64,000 nucleotides of DNA from Clostridium fungisolvens. GTDB taxonomy: Bacteria > Bacillota > Clostridia > Clostridiales > Clostridiaceae. Each line of letters begins with the position of its first letter. Positions within the stretch are counted from its first letter, which is position 1. Both the position numbers and the translations under genes were made by a program. Shown here in pieces: positions 52,810 through 61,907 of the stretch. The notes below the pieces were generated by a model. The model was not told where the DNA came from, made no database searches, and was given only the letters and a program-made list of their open reading frames with translations. The stretch lies in NCBI RefSeq assembly GCF_014193895.1, contig NZ_BLZR01000001.1, forward strand, positions 62,001 through 126,000, read 5' to 3'.

Positions 52810-54018
52810 GTGCTGTTTAATTTAAATGAATTTTTGATGGCTGTATCTTTTACATTGGATTTTGTAGAGATGGATATATTAGGTGTTACTTCAAACCACG
52901 GAAAGAGAACTGCCTATATATCTTTTAGGATTGCAAAGGAACTTGGTTTGGGCTTCAAAGAACTGCATGATATTGTTGCACTTGCGATGCTGCATGATAA
53001 TGGAGTTAGTGAAAAGAGCCTGCACGATAGATATTTAAAGGTTGATTCGATAAATGTAAGAAGCCTTGAACGAGTTAAGGAACACTGTACAATTGGTGAA
53101 GAAAATGTGAGTAAATATCCATTTTTAACTGATGTTAAAGATGTTATAAAGTATCATCACGAAAACTATGATGGAACCGGATATTTTAACTTAAAGTTCG
53201 AAGAGATACCATTAATGTCTCAAATCATACATATGGCTGATGTTCTGGAGTCTAATTTTCATTTTGAAAATAATGATCATGAGATGCAAAATAGGGCAGT
53301 TGAATTAATTAATAAACAAAGAAATAAGATGTTCTCATCTAGACTAGTAGATATCTTTAACAATTTTGCAGTGGATGAGGAATTCTGGAGAAATTTAAAA
53401 GACAAGTATATACATAAAGTATTAAAAGAGGATGTACCACAATATAGTATGGAAATTTCCTTCGAAGAAATTAGAAAGATAACAGATGTATTTTCAAAGA
53501 TAATAGACTCAAAATCTGAATTTACACAAAGACATTCAAGTGATCTATCAGAAAAAGCAGCTGTGATGGCTGATTATTACAAGATGAATGTTGATGAAAA
53601 GATGAAATTAATTATTGCTGCAGACTTGCATGATATAGGTAAACTGGCAGTGCCTAATAATATTTTAGACAGCCCAAATAAGCTTACAATTGAAGAGTTC
53701 GATGTTATAAAAAAACACTCATATTTTACAAGATTGGCATTACAGGAGATAAAAGGATTTGAAGATATTACTGAATGGGCATCAAATCATCACGAGAAGT
53801 TAAATGGACAAGGTTATCCTTTGGGGAAAGTTGCAGATGAATTAGATTTTAATTCAAGACTTATAGCCTGTCTGGATATTTATGAGGCACTTACTGAAGA
53901 GAGACCATATAGAAAAGCTTTGGAACACAAAGAAGCTATGGATATATTAAATGGCATGAAAGATGCAGGCTTTATAGATGCTCAGATAACAGAGGATATT
54001 GATTTTGTTTTCAGATGA
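52810..54018 (+). CDS. Tandem HD-GYP/HD domain protein, putative cyclic-di-nucleotide phosphodiesterase
   Basis: 402 aa with two HD modules. The first (about 30-170) has ALAMLHDNGVSEKSL, HCTIGEENV and HHENYDGTGYFNL. The second (about 235-395) is more canonical: AADLHDIGKLAVPNN near 274, KKHSYFTRLALQEI, SNHHEKLNGQGYPLG near 327 and DIYEALTEERPYRKA. HD-GYP proteins hydrolyse c-di-GMP. No sensor or receiver domain is present. The start is GTG 52810 behind GAGG. Confidence 0.88.
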   Translation: MLFNLNEFLMAVSFTLDFVEMDILGVTSNHGKRTAYISFRIAKELGLGFKELHDIVALAMLHDNGVSEKSLHDRYLKVDSINVRSLERVKEHCTIGEENVSKYPFLTDVKDVIKYHHENYDGTGYFNLKFEEIPLMSQIIHMADVLESNFHFENNDHEMQNRAVELINKQRNKMFSSRLVDIFNNFAVDEEFWRNLKDKYIHKVLKEDVPQYSMEISFEEIRKITDVFSKIIDSKSEFTQRHSSDLSEKAAVMADYYKMNVDEKMKLIIAADLHDIGKLAVPNNILDSPNKLTIEEFDVIKKHSYFTRLALQEIKGFEDITEWASNHHEKLNGQGYPLGKVADELDFNSRLIACLDIYEALTEERPYRKALEHKEAMDILNGMKDAGFIDAQITEDIDFVFR

Positions 54019-54127
54019 TAAAATAAAAATTCTGTGATAGATAATTTAAAATGTACTCTTTGATAAGAACATTAAAAAATCTACAATGATTTACTTAATT
54101 TATGGGATATAATATCATTTACTTAAT

Positions 54128-54166
54128 AATAAGGACAAACGATGTAAAATATCGTTTGTCCTTATT
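54128..54166. terminator. Bidirectional terminator between convergent genes
   Basis: AATAAGGACAAACGAT/ATCGTTTGTCCTTATT hairpin with A and T flanks, between the HD-GYP gene and the minus-strand gene. Confidence 0.88.
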
Positions 54167-54172
54167 AATATG

Positions 54173-54862
54173 TTATCTAAAATTTATTGGAAACTGGTTA
54201 ATAATACCTTGTGTCATAGTATCAGCCATTTCTAAGGCTTGTCTTTCGAGTTCGTCATATACAGAGGCTTCAGCAGAATAGTTTTTAGTAAGTAAATTAA
54301 CAGCTTCTGATTTAACTAGTCCAAGGTGTGTACGATACATCCTTCTCCAAGTTTCTTCGGACCAATAAGGGTTTATGCTTCCAAGAAAAGCAGCAATCTC
54401 ATCGCCATTGGCATACCACTTTTTCTCAATTTCAGCCTCAGCTTTGTTATCTCCGTCTTTAGCTGCTTTCACAAGCTGTGCGGCAATTACCAGGTGTTCT
54501 TTTATCAGATCTCTAAGCTTTGAACCAATCTTGTCGCCGTAGTATACTCTAAAGGCATTTCCAAAGTCTTCAGGGTTTTGAAGAAGTCTGTTAGTAACAA
54601 AATTTACATCCGGTAAGTCAAATACCATACTGACGATGGTAGCTCTTGTCCACACAGTATGCTGTTCCCATAGTCCACGAATTTTGTTTGATAACTCTAA
54701 TGCTGAATTAATTATTCCTGACGAGATGGAATCGTTTCTTTGAAAGTTGTTCCAGTATAAGGGATAGATAAAATTAGTATTGTTGTACCAAGGTGTCTGA
54801 AAATAAGAGTAATCAGATGGATAAACATTATTGTATTGGAAGAATACTTCATATGGGTACAT
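54173..54862 (-). CDS. Conserved helical protein of unknown function
   Basis: About 229 aa. A Tyr/Asn-rich N-terminus (MYPYEVFFQYNNVYPSDYSY) precedes a helical region with LWEQHTVWTRATIVSMVFDL, HLVIAAQLVKAAKDGD and FLGSINPYWSEETWRRM. I recall clostridial and bacillar relatives annotated as hypothetical or wrongly as acetylglutamate kinase. No kinase motif is visible. The start is uncertain: 54862 has GGTGAT just upstream, 54874 has none. Confidence 0.75.
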   Translation of the reverse strand: MYPYEVFFQYNNVYPSDYSYFQTPWYNNTNFIYPLYWNNFQRNDSISSGIINSALELSNKIRGLWEQHTVWTRATIVSMVFDLPDVNFVTNRLLQNPEDFGNAFRVYYGDKIGSKLRDLIKEHLVIAAQLVKAAKDGDNKAEAEIEKKWYANGDEIAAFLGSINPYWSEETWRRMYRTHLGLVKSEAVNLLTKNYSAEASVYDELERQALEMADTMTQGIINQFPINFR

Positions 54863-54911
54863 AAATATCACCATTTTTATTATTTTATTACTATATTATG
54901 TTTATAGTATC

Positions 54912-54950
54912 AGCAGTGTTACCTATGTTTATAGCCATGGGAAAATGTGT
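54912..54950 (+). pseudogene. Short remnant resembling the DODA dioxygenase C-terminus
   Basis: A short frame reads AVLPMFIAMGK, matching HIVPMFIAMGSG of the dioxygenase at 44450-44485. 22 consecutive bases are identical at 44458 and 54922. Nothing else of the gene is visible. Confidence 0.35.
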
Positions 54951-55042
54951 TTTATGTTGCCTTATAAATAGACAAGTGCGTATTCAATAAATCTGCTGTA
55001 TAATATAGCTTGTATAAGATTTAACATATATTGATAAGTAAT

Positions 55043-55078
55043 CTGTATTTTACTAAAAAAGTTTGTGCTAAAATACAG
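55043..55078 (+). promoter_or_regulatory. Inverted repeat before the RpiR gene
   Basis: CTGTATTTTA and TAAAATACAG, perfect 10-bp arms with a 16-bp spacer, 40 bp before the start codon. A likely operator for autoregulation; a hairpin role is also possible. Confidence 0.6.
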
Positions 55079-55118
55079 GATATACAGCATATGACAGGAT
55101 TATGGGGGGCTCTTTTAA

Positions 55119-55883
55119 ATGAAGTTGGAAGAATTAGTGAACAAGTACTATGATGATTTAACGCCTAATGATTTTCACATATGGAGATATATCGCAAATA
55201 ACAAAAAGAAATGCAGTGATCTAAGTATTGAGGGACTAGCCAGCTTGTGCAATGTGTCCAGGACGACTATATTAAGATTTGCTCAAAAGCTTTCTTTGAA
55301 AGGCTTTAGTGAATTAAAGGTGTATTTAAAGTGGGAGACTAGTGAGCATGTAGAGATGGAAACTGAGCCTGTTAAGGTGATATGCGAAGGCTATAAGAAA
55401 GCTATAAATGATATATTGAAAAAAGATTTTAGTGCAGTATGTAAATTGATATATGAAGCAAATAGAGTATTTGTACATGGTTCAGGGGATATCCAAATGG
55501 AGGTTGCTAAAGAACTAAAAAGGATGTTTTTACATGGTGGGGATTGTATTTATGATTTTGAGGACTTAAGTATTGATCCAGCTTTCTTTAGTTTAGTAAA
55601 TCCAAATGATTTGGTTATTTTAATATCTTTAAGTGGTGAATCCAGTAGGGTTGTTGAACTGGCCAAAAAGCTAAAGCTTCTCAATGTAAAAGTAGTGTCT
55701 ATTACAAAATTAAAGGATAATGCTCTTGCCAGTTTAAGTGATGAGAATATATATATTACAACATCAGTAGTGAACATTAATAGTGATCATAGATCCTATG
55801 AATCAACAGTAATTTTACGTATTATTGTTGAGATGTTGTTTGTTAATTATAATATTTATAAAAAGCTAAGAGAAAATAAATAA
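55119..55883 (+). CDS. MurR/RpiR-family regulator of the alpha-glucoside PTS locus
   Basis: 254 aa. N-terminal HTH_6 domain (about 1-75: LASLCNVSRTTILRFAQKLS, LKGFSELKVYLKWE) and C-terminal SIS sugar-phosphate-binding domain (about 105-235: RVFVHGSGDIQMEVAKELKR, LVILISLSGESSRVVEL). It is placed to sense a phosphorylated disaccharide and control the downstream PTS genes. Function as activator or repressor is not evident. A hairpin with T7 follows near 55898-55937. Confidence 0.92.
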   Translation: MKLEELVNKYYDDLTPNDFHIWRYIANNKKKCSDLSIEGLASLCNVSRTTILRFAQKLSLKGFSELKVYLKWETSEHVEMETEPVKVICEGYKKAINDILKKDFSAVCKLIYEANRVFVHGSGDIQMEVAKELKRMFLHGGDCIYDFEDLSIDPAFFSLVNPNDLVILISLSGESSRVVELAKKLKLLNVKVVSITKLKDNALASLSDENIYITTSVVNINSDHRSYESTVILRIIVEMLFVNYNIYKKLRENK

Positions 55884-55937
55884 GTGAAATAATAGAGACA
55901 GTTTCGTTCATTTAATATGAAAGGACTGTTTTTTTAC

Positions 55938-56080
55938 TGTATAGGAACTGTCCATGAAGGTAAAGTCTTCACAAAGCATAATGAAAAGAGATTATGCTTT
56001 TCGTAGGAAAATATAAATTTTTTGGGTTTAATAAACCTAGATACTTAAATGGGTTAGGAGATTTTTATTAGATCTCAGAT
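55938..56080 (+). repeat. Composite degenerate repeats upstream of the PTS operon
   Basis: CTGTATAGGAACTG (55938) through AAAGCATAATGAAAAGAG resembles 60979-61042. Then 56009-56071 (GTAGGAAAATATAAATTTTT ... GGGTTAGGAGATTTTTAT) aligns with 23511-23576 and 62642-62706. Family-4 copy 2. Confidence 0.55.
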
Positions 56081-56084
56081 AGCG

Positions 56085-56182
56085 CTGTGAAAAATCACAG
56101 ATAATGTGATTAAACACAGGATTGATACATTGTACCTAAAACGATTACAAGTATTGAAAAGGAAATTTAATCTAGTTATTAT
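56085..56182 (+). promoter_or_regulatory. PTS operon control region: palindromes, cre-like site, promoter
   Basis: Perfect inverted repeat CTGTGA-AAAA-TCACAG (56085-56100) and a second, TGTG-N6-CACA (56105-56118), are probable RpiR sites. A cre-like sequence (TTGTAATCGTTTTAG on the minus strand, 56136-56150) suggests CcpA control. Promoter: TTGAAA (56154-56159), 17 bp, TATTAT (56177-56182). The ribosome binding site lies near 56213. Confidence 0.65.
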
Positions 56183-56226
56183 ATAGCTATCGGGCCTGAA
56201 AAAAATTTGAAGGGTGGTAATTCATA

Positions 56227-57807
56227 ATGATGAAAAAAATTCAGCGTTTTGGTGGAGCAATGTTCACTCCTACGCTACTGTTTGCCTTTGCAGGTATTGT
56301 GGTTGGTTTTGCAATTCTATTCACTAATACAGCAGTTATGGGAAGTTTGGCTAATCCAGATGGAAACTGGGCTAAGTTTTGGAATATCATAGCTCAAGGT
56401 GGATGGACAGTATTCATGCAACTTCCACTACTTTTTGTAATCGGTTTACCAATAGGACTCGCAAAAAAACAAAATGCGAGAGCATGTTTAGAAGCAATTG
56501 TTATTTATCTTACATTTAACTACTTCCTATCACAAATTTTAACTTACTGGGGTTCAAGCTTTGGAGTTGATATGAAGGCTGCAACAGGAAGTTCAAGTGG
56601 ACTAACAATGATTGCAGGCATTAAGACCCTAGATACTGGTATGATCGGAGCTTTAATTATTTCAGGAATCGTAATTTATATTCATGATAAATATTTCGAT
56701 ATAGAATTACCAGAAGCTTTAGGGATATTTAAAGGCTCAACCTTTATATACATGTTAGGATTTTTCGTGATGATTCCTCTTGCCTTTGCTTTCGCAATTT
56801 TATGGCCACAAGTGCAAATAGGAATGCGCTCTATGCAAGGATTCTTCATTTCCTCAGGAGCTGTGGGAGTTTGGGTATATTCCTTCTTAGAAAGAATACT
56901 AATACCAACAGGATTACATCACTTTATTTATTCACCATTTGTATACGATAACGCAATTGTACCTGGAGGTACAGCTGCTTACTGGGTAAAACATTTAGGG
57001 GATTTTGCTACATCCTCAAAATCTTTAAAAGAAATGTATCCAGTTGGATTCTCACTATCAGGTATGTCGAAAGTATTTGGTTCTATCGGTATAACTTTTG
57101 CATTCTTAAAAACTGCTAAACCAGAAAAGAGAAAAGCTGTTTTAGGATTAATGATTCCAGTTGCAACAACAGCAATATTAACTGGTGTAACAGAACCAAT
57201 AGAGTTTACTTTCTTATTTATAGCTCCAGTATTATTCTTAGTTCACTCTTTATTAGCAGCAACAGTTTCTACAATAGCCTTTCAATTTGGAGTTGTTGGT
57301 GACTTTGGAGGAGGTATCATTAACTGGTTTGCAGTAAACTGGATACCACTAGGAAAATTCCACTTTAACACATATTTAACTCAAGTTATTATCGGAGTAA
57401 TATTCTCATTTATCTGGTACTTTGTATTTAGATTCTTAATTGAAAAATTAAACTTAAAAACACCAGGTAGAGAGACTGATGAAGAAGAAACAAAGTTATA
57501 TTCTAAAAAGGAATATAATGCTATGAAAGAAGAAGGAAAAGGTAAGAAATTAAATCAAAATGCTATAAAAGCCGCAAGTTTCCTAGAATTATTAGGAGGA
57601 AAAGAAAACATAGTGGATGTTACTAACTGTGCAACAAGATTAAGACTTACAGTAAAGGACCCAGCTAAAATTGCTCCAGCTACAGAATTTAAAAAAGCAG
57701 GTGCACATGGCTTGGTTAATAACGGAGATGCAATTCAAGTTATAGTTGGATTATCTGTTCCTTCTGTAAGAGAAGAGTTTGAAAATTTATTGACTGTATA
57801 TAAATAA
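56227..57807 (+). CDS. Alpha-glucoside-specific PTS transporter, EIICB
   Basis: 526 aa. The EIIC membrane domain (about 1-420) with ten or so hydrophobic segments transports and phosphorylates the sugar. The cytoplasmic EIIB domain (about 440-525) has the phospho-cysteine in VDVTNCATRLRLTV. N-terminal KIQRFGGAMFTPTLLFAFAG and TGVTEPIEFTFLFIAP are typical of the MalX/GlvC/AglA group. The adjacent GH4 enzyme and EIIA support uptake of maltose-like alpha-glucosides. The EIIA function is supplied by the separate gene at 59256. Confidence 0.93.
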   Translation: MMKKIQRFGGAMFTPTLLFAFAGIVVGFAILFTNTAVMGSLANPDGNWAKFWNIIAQGGWTVFMQLPLLFVIGLPIGLAKKQNARACLEAIVIYLTFNYFLSQILTYWGSSFGVDMKAATGSSSGLTMIAGIKTLDTGMIGALIISGIVIYIHDKYFDIELPEALGIFKGSTFIYMLGFFVMIPLAFAFAILWPQVQIGMRSMQGFFISSGAVGVWVYSFLERILIPTGLHHFIYSPFVYDNAIVPGGTAAYWVKHLGDFATSSKSLKEMYPVGFSLSGMSKVFGSIGITFAFLKTAKPEKRKAVLGLMIPVATTAILTGVTEPIEFTFLFIAPVLFLVHSLLAATVSTIAFQFGVVGDFGGGIINWFAVNWIPLGKFHFNTYLTQVIIGVIFSFIWYFVFRFLIEKLNLKTPGRETDEEETKLYSKKEYNAMKEEGKGKKLNQNAIKAASFLELLGGKENIVDVTNCATRLRLTVKDPAKIAPATEFKKAGAHGLVNNGDAIQVIVGLSVPSVREEFENLLTVYK

Positions 57808-57888
57808 ACTACCTTATTGAAGATATAAATTTAAGTAAGAAGTGATTGATCTATATAATAATACTATTAATGGAAGAAGGTTGAAAAT

Positions 57889-59214
57889 ATGAAGAAGAAT
57901 TCAGTACTTATTGCAGGTGGAGGAAGTACCTATACACCTGGCATCGTAGCAACTTTGTTAGCAAATATGGAGCAATTTCCAGTTAGACAAATCAAATTAT
58001 ATGATAACGATGAAGAGAGACAAAAAGTTCTAGCTGAAGCCTGTAAAGTGATCGTTGCAGAAAGAGCTCCAGAGGTTAACTTTTCTTACACAACAGATCC
58101 TGAAGAAGCTTTTACAGATGTAGATTTTGTTATGGCTCAACTTAGAGTTGGAAAATACGCAATGCGTGAAATGGATGAAAAGATTCCATTAAAATATGAT
58201 GTAGTTGGACAAGAAACCTGCGGACCAGGTGGAATAGCTTATGGTATGAGATCAATTGGTCCTATAATTGAATTAATTGATTATATGGAAAAATACTCAC
58301 CAAATGCATGGATGTTAAACTATTCAAATCCAGCAGCTATTGTAGCAGAAGCAACTAGAAGATTAAGACCAAACTCAAGAATCATAAATATTTGTGATAT
58401 GCCAGTTTGTCTTGAAGAAATAATGGCAAGAGTGTTGAAGCTAAAATCAAGAAAAGACATGGAAGTAAGATACTATGGTCTAAATCATTTTGGTTGGTGG
58501 ACAAGTATTGTAGATAAAGACGGAAATGATTTAATGGAAAAAATCAAAGAACATGTAAGTAAGCGTGGTTATGAGGAAGATTATCCAGCTGGTCAACACA
58601 AGGAAGAAAGCTGGCTTGAAGCAATGAGAGCAGCAAAAGAGCTTTTAGAAATTGAGCCAACAACCTTACCTAACACTTACTTGAAATATTACTTATTGGC
58701 AGATGAGACTGTAGAACATGCTAACAAAGAGTATACAAGAGCAAATGAAGTTATGGATAGAAGAGAAGTAGAAGTATTTACAACTTGTAGAAAGATTGCT
58801 GAAGAAGGAACTTCAAAGGGTTACTTCGAAGTGGCAACAGAACACTCTTCTTATATTATTGATCTAGCGAGAGCTCTTGCATATAACACAAAGGAAAGAA
58901 TGCTTCTAATAGTTGAAAATAAGGGTTCAATCGAGAACTTTGATAGTACTGCTATGGTTGAAATACCTTGTATTGTAGGAAAAGATGGATATGAACCTTT
59001 AGTAATGGGATCTATACCAACCTTCCAAAAGGGGTTAATGGAGCAGCAAGTTGCAGCTGAAAAATTAACAGTCGAAGCTTGGATTGAAGGTTCTTATCAA
59101 AAATTATGGCAAGCTATCACCATGTCAAAGACTGTTCCAAGTTCAAAGGTTGCAAAGCTGATATTAGATGATTTAATTGAAGCTAATAAAGGCTACTGGC
59201 CAGAGTTAAAATAA
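57889..59214 (+). CDS. malH: GH4 6-phospho-alpha-glucosidase
   Basis: 441 aa. Hydrolyses the 6'-phosphodisaccharide delivered by the PTS, using NAD and a divalent metal in a redox-assisted mechanism. NAD-binding N-terminus SVLIAGGGSTYTPGIVATLL. Metal and catalytic residues are in VGQETCGPGGIAYG (Cys), NICDMPVCLEEI and YYGLNHFGWWTSI (His). Similar to MalH/GlvA. The symbol rests on family similarity; a different alpha- or beta-linkage cannot be excluded. Second gene of the operon. Confidence 0.93.
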   Translation: MKKNSVLIAGGGSTYTPGIVATLLANMEQFPVRQIKLYDNDEERQKVLAEACKVIVAERAPEVNFSYTTDPEEAFTDVDFVMAQLRVGKYAMREMDEKIPLKYDVVGQETCGPGGIAYGMRSIGPIIELIDYMEKYSPNAWMLNYSNPAAIVAEATRRLRPNSRIINICDMPVCLEEIMARVLKLKSRKDMEVRYYGLNHFGWWTSIVDKDGNDLMEKIKEHVSKRGYEEDYPAGQHKEESWLEAMRAAKELLEIEPTTLPNTYLKYYLLADETVEHANKEYTRANEVMDRREVEVFTTCRKIAEEGTSKGYFEVATEHSSYIIDLARALAYNTKERMLLIVENKGSIENFDSTAMVEIPCIVGKDGYEPLVMGSIPTFQKGLMEQQVAAEKLTVEAWIEGSYQKLWQAITMSKTVPSSKVAKLILDDLIEANKGYWPELK

Positions 59215-59255
59215 GCACGGTTTAAAATATAGGAATAAATTAAGGAGTATGTGGT

Positions 59256-59744
59256 ATGCTTGATTTTTTTAAGAAGACAAGTTCAAATTGTGTAATTAAG
59301 GCGCCGGTTAGTGGCAAGTGTGTAGCACTAGAAGATTTGAAGGATGGCGTGTTTTCTGAGAAGATGCTTGGTGATGGTGTTGCTATCGATACAACAGGAG
59401 ATGTGGTGTGTGCACCTTGCGATGGTGTGATTACTACAGTTGTACCTTCTAAACATGCCTTTGCTATGAAACTTAAGAATGGGTTGGAGATTCTTGTTCA
59501 TATTGGTCTTGAAACTGTTTCTTTAAACGGTGAAGGTTTTACTATACTTGCTGAAGTTGATAAGAAAGTGAAAGTAGGAACTCCAATCATTAAAATAGAC
59601 CGTGCCTTTATTGAATCAAAAGGAATATCACTTATTACACCGGTAATCATAGTAGGAGAGCAGCAGTGTGACCTTAATAAATGCGCTATTGGTGAGCAGG
59701 TAACTACAGCTGAAAGCAGCATTATAGAATGTAAGATTATATAA
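59256..59744 (+). CDS. PTS glucose-type EIIA component
   Basis: 162 aa, Crr-like. Typical GVFSEKMLGDGVAIDTTGDV, VVCAPCDGVITTVVPSKHAF, and the phosphorylated His in LEILVHIGLETVSLNGEGF. It passes phosphate from HPr to the EIIB domain of the neighbouring permease. AAGGAG precedes the ATG. Confidence 0.95.
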   Translation: MLDFFKKTSSNCVIKAPVSGKCVALEDLKDGVFSEKMLGDGVAIDTTGDVVCAPCDGVITTVVPSKHAFAMKLKNGLEILVHIGLETVSLNGEGFTILAEVDKKVKVGTPIIKIDRAFIESKGISLITPVIIVGEQQCDLNKCAIGEQVTTAESSIIECKII

Positions 59745-59771
59745 TTATAAATAGAGACAGCAGGTAACGAA

Positions 59772-60956
59772 GTGGAAAAAAGTAAACAAAAATATTTATA
59801 TGCATTTTCATATATACTTCTATATATGGCATTCTCATTTGCTATGACACAATTTACGCCGTTTTTATCTAAGCTTGGCTATGACTCTATGCAAAGGGGG
59901 ATACTTTTATCCTCCTATGCATTTACCACCATTGTATTTCAGATGCTGTTTGGATTTCTTTGTGACAAGTATAGTTCAATAAAGAAGTTTGTAGTAGCGG
60001 CTTTGATGATTTATGCGGTTTCAACCTATTTGTTTTACAGAATGGAAACACAATTTTTCATATATCATGTGATTGTAATTGCATTTAGTGGTGGACTAGT
60101 AAATACAACCTGTGGCTTGTGCGATGCATGGGTACTTGGAGCTGATAAATATTTAAGAAAGAATCTTTCATTTATAAAGACTTTTGGATCAATAGGCTGG
60201 GCAACTGGTAGTATTATTTTATCCTCCATTATTTCAAGATTTGGTTATAATGGTGTAGGTAATGGAATCCTAATTTTATGTATAATCTCACTAGGAGTTT
60301 TGCATTTTATAAAGGATGTAGATAGACATACGGATAAAAGTACTGGAAAGCTAGGACTAGCTGATATAAAAGAACTTATTTTAAATAAAAGGTATAGCTT
60401 ATTAGTTTTTATCCTTTTCTTAATGTACTGTGTCATTATAACCAATAATACAGCAGTTGTAGATAAAATGCTGTCAATTGGAGCTACAGATTTACAAATC
60501 GGCTATAAGTGGTCAATTCAATCTATGATAGAAATTCCAACATATTTATTTGGCAGTTACTTTTTAAGAAAGTTTAACCATTATTCTTTGTTAAAGGTTT
60601 CGGCTTTGGCTCTAACTATACAATTTGTTTTATTGGGAATGAGTAGCAGCATAACGCAGATTATTGCATTAAGTGCGTTTCAAATGTTAACAACCCCATT
60701 AGTGATGATTACCTCACAAACCTTAATATATGGATTAACCAGTGAAAAGATGAAAGCAACAGGTCAGCTTTTTGCGCTAAGTATTTTTACTGGGGTGTCA
60801 TCACTGCTGGTTCCAGCAGGTGCAGGGGTTATGACAAGATATTTTAGCCCTAGCACCACGCTGTTTACTGCAGCTAGCTTGGGAGCTTTAGCGTTTGTTT
60901 TAATTAATGCTTTGAAAAAATGTGATATTGTTTATAAAGGGACTGTTGTAGAATGA
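59772..60956 (+). CDS. MFS transporter, oligosaccharide/nucleoside symporter-like
   Basis: 394 aa, 12 hydrophobic segments. N-terminal YLYAFSYILLYMAFSFAMTQ, then TPFLSKLGYDSMQRG and FGFLCDKYSS, a motif-A-like loop. It resembles the LacY/MFS_1-like group. The start is GTG 59772 with a weak AGG site. It is the last gene of the alpha-glucoside locus and may provide proton-coupled sugar transport besides the PTS. Substrate unknown. Confidence 0.87.
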   Translation: MEKSKQKYLYAFSYILLYMAFSFAMTQFTPFLSKLGYDSMQRGILLSSYAFTTIVFQMLFGFLCDKYSSIKKFVVAALMIYAVSTYLFYRMETQFFIYHVIVIAFSGGLVNTTCGLCDAWVLGADKYLRKNLSFIKTFGSIGWATGSIILSSIISRFGYNGVGNGILILCIISLGVLHFIKDVDRHTDKSTGKLGLADIKELILNKRYSLLVFILFLMYCVIITNNTAVVDKMLSIGATDLQIGYKWSIQSMIEIPTYLFGSYFLRKFNHYSLLKVSALALTIQFVLLGMSSSITQIIALSAFQMLTTPLVMITSQTLIYGLTSEKMKATGQLFALSIFTGVSSLLVPAGAGVMTRYFSPSTTLFTAASLGALAFVLINALKKCDIVYKGTVVE

Positions 60957-60985
60957 GTTAGAAATTCGTTCTACGGCAGTTTTTT
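60943..60985 (+). terminator. Terminator of the PTS operon
   Basis: ACTGTTGTAGAA/TTCTACGGCAGT hairpin that overlaps the stop codon, then T6. Confidence 0.8.
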
Positions 60986-61049
60986 GCTGTATAGGAAACC
61001 TAAATGAATGATAAAGCTTCATAAAGTATAATGAAAAAGAGCTTGAGTT

Positions 61050-61086
61050 TTTATATGCATTCGAAAAGTCAGATGGGTTAAAAAAG
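61050..61086 (+). repeat. Hairpin-terminator repeat family 1, eroded copy F
   Basis: TATGCATTCGAAAAGTCAGATGGGTTAAAAAAGCTTAG resembles the loop and 3' arm of copies A2 and D (TATGCATTCGGAAAGGCAGATGCG). The 5' arm and the terminator are lost. Confidence 0.45.
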
Positions 61087-61139
61087 CTTAGTTTTAAAAT
61101 CCACTGTTAAAAATAAACTTAAACAATGAACGCACTATA

Positions 61140-61200
61140 TTGACACTGGTACTACTACGTGATACTATATAGCTGTAGTAAGTAATACTGAATACCAGTA
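61140..61200 (+). promoter_or_regulatory. PadR gene promoter with overlapping inverted repeats
   Basis: TTGACA (61140-61145), 17 bp, TACTAT (61163-61168). An outer inverted pair ACTGGTA/TACCAGT and an inner pair TACTAC/GTAGTA span the -10 region. This fits an autoregulatory PadR operator. Confidence 0.75.
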
Positions 61201-61227
61201 ATACTAGATAGTGAAGAGGTGATGCAT

Positions 61228-61551
61228 TTGGAAAATATTACAGAAATGCTGAAAGGTGTACTAGAAGGCTGTGTTCTTGAAATAATCAGCCATGAGGAGA
61301 TATATGGTTACGAGATTACTAAGAGATTGAATGCACTTGGATTTTCAGATGTTGTAGATGGCACAGTCTATACAATATTGGTGAGGCTAGAGAAAAACAA
61401 GCTGGTGGAAACTACGAAGAAGCCATCCGATATGGGACCTCCGCGAAAGTTTTTCACTCTTAATGATGCAGGACGTGAGGAATTGAAGAAGTTTTGGGCA
61501 AAATGGGAATTTGTATCATCAAAAATCAATGAGTTAAAGGAGAGGAAATAA
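61228..61551 (+). CDS. PadR-family transcriptional regulator
   Basis: 107 aa. Winged helix: EGCVLEIISHEEIYGYEITK, RLNALGFSDVVDGTVYTILV, RLEKNKLVETTKKPSDMGPP, RKFFTLNDAGREEL. I chose TTG 61228, 9 nt from AGAGG; GTG 61219 and ATG 61222 are too near that site. It overlaps the next gene by 1 bp. It probably represses this operon and responds to a drug-like ligand. Confidence 0.9.
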   Translation: MENITEMLKGVLEGCVLEIISHEEIYGYEITKRLNALGFSDVVDGTVYTILVRLEKNKLVETTKKPSDMGPPRKFFTLNDAGREELKKFWAKWEFVSSKINELKERK

Positions 61552-61898
61552 TGAATTTTTGGGAAAAGATTACGGGAAGTGATATTACTAAAGAATTCAA
61601 AAGTTTTGAATCAAGAGCTAAGAAGCTACCAGATGATTATCAAGCTGCATGGGAAAAAATTAAAACTAATCTTTGGCAGCACTCAGATTTTACCGGCCGC
61701 AATTTAATGCCAATTCTTGATGGTGTGCTTGGTTTGCTGGAAGAAACTGCTGCGGACGGTCAGAGTGTACAAGAGGCTTTGGGTGATGATATCAAAGGCT
61801 TCTGTTCAGCGCTAGTAGGCGAAGAAGAGGCGAATTCATATCGTGATAAATGGCGCAAACAACTGAACAATAATATTGCTAAAAAATTAGGTAAATAG
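61551..61898 (+). CDS. DUF1048 protein (first)
   Basis: 115 aa, helical. KKLPDDYQAAWEKIKTNLWQ, then LMPILDGVLGLLEETAADGQ and LGDDIKGFCSALVGEE. The family is almost always next to PadR regulators and ABC exporters, but its function is unknown. Translationally coupled to padR, with AGGAGAGG upstream of the ATG. Paralogous to the next gene. Confidence 0.88.
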   Translation: MNFWEKITGSDITKEFKSFESRAKKLPDDYQAAWEKIKTNLWQHSDFTGRNLMPILDGVLGLLEETAADGQSVQEALGDDIKGFCSALVGEEEANSYRDKWRKQLNNNIAKKLGK

Positions 61899-61907
61899 GA
61901 GGATAAA

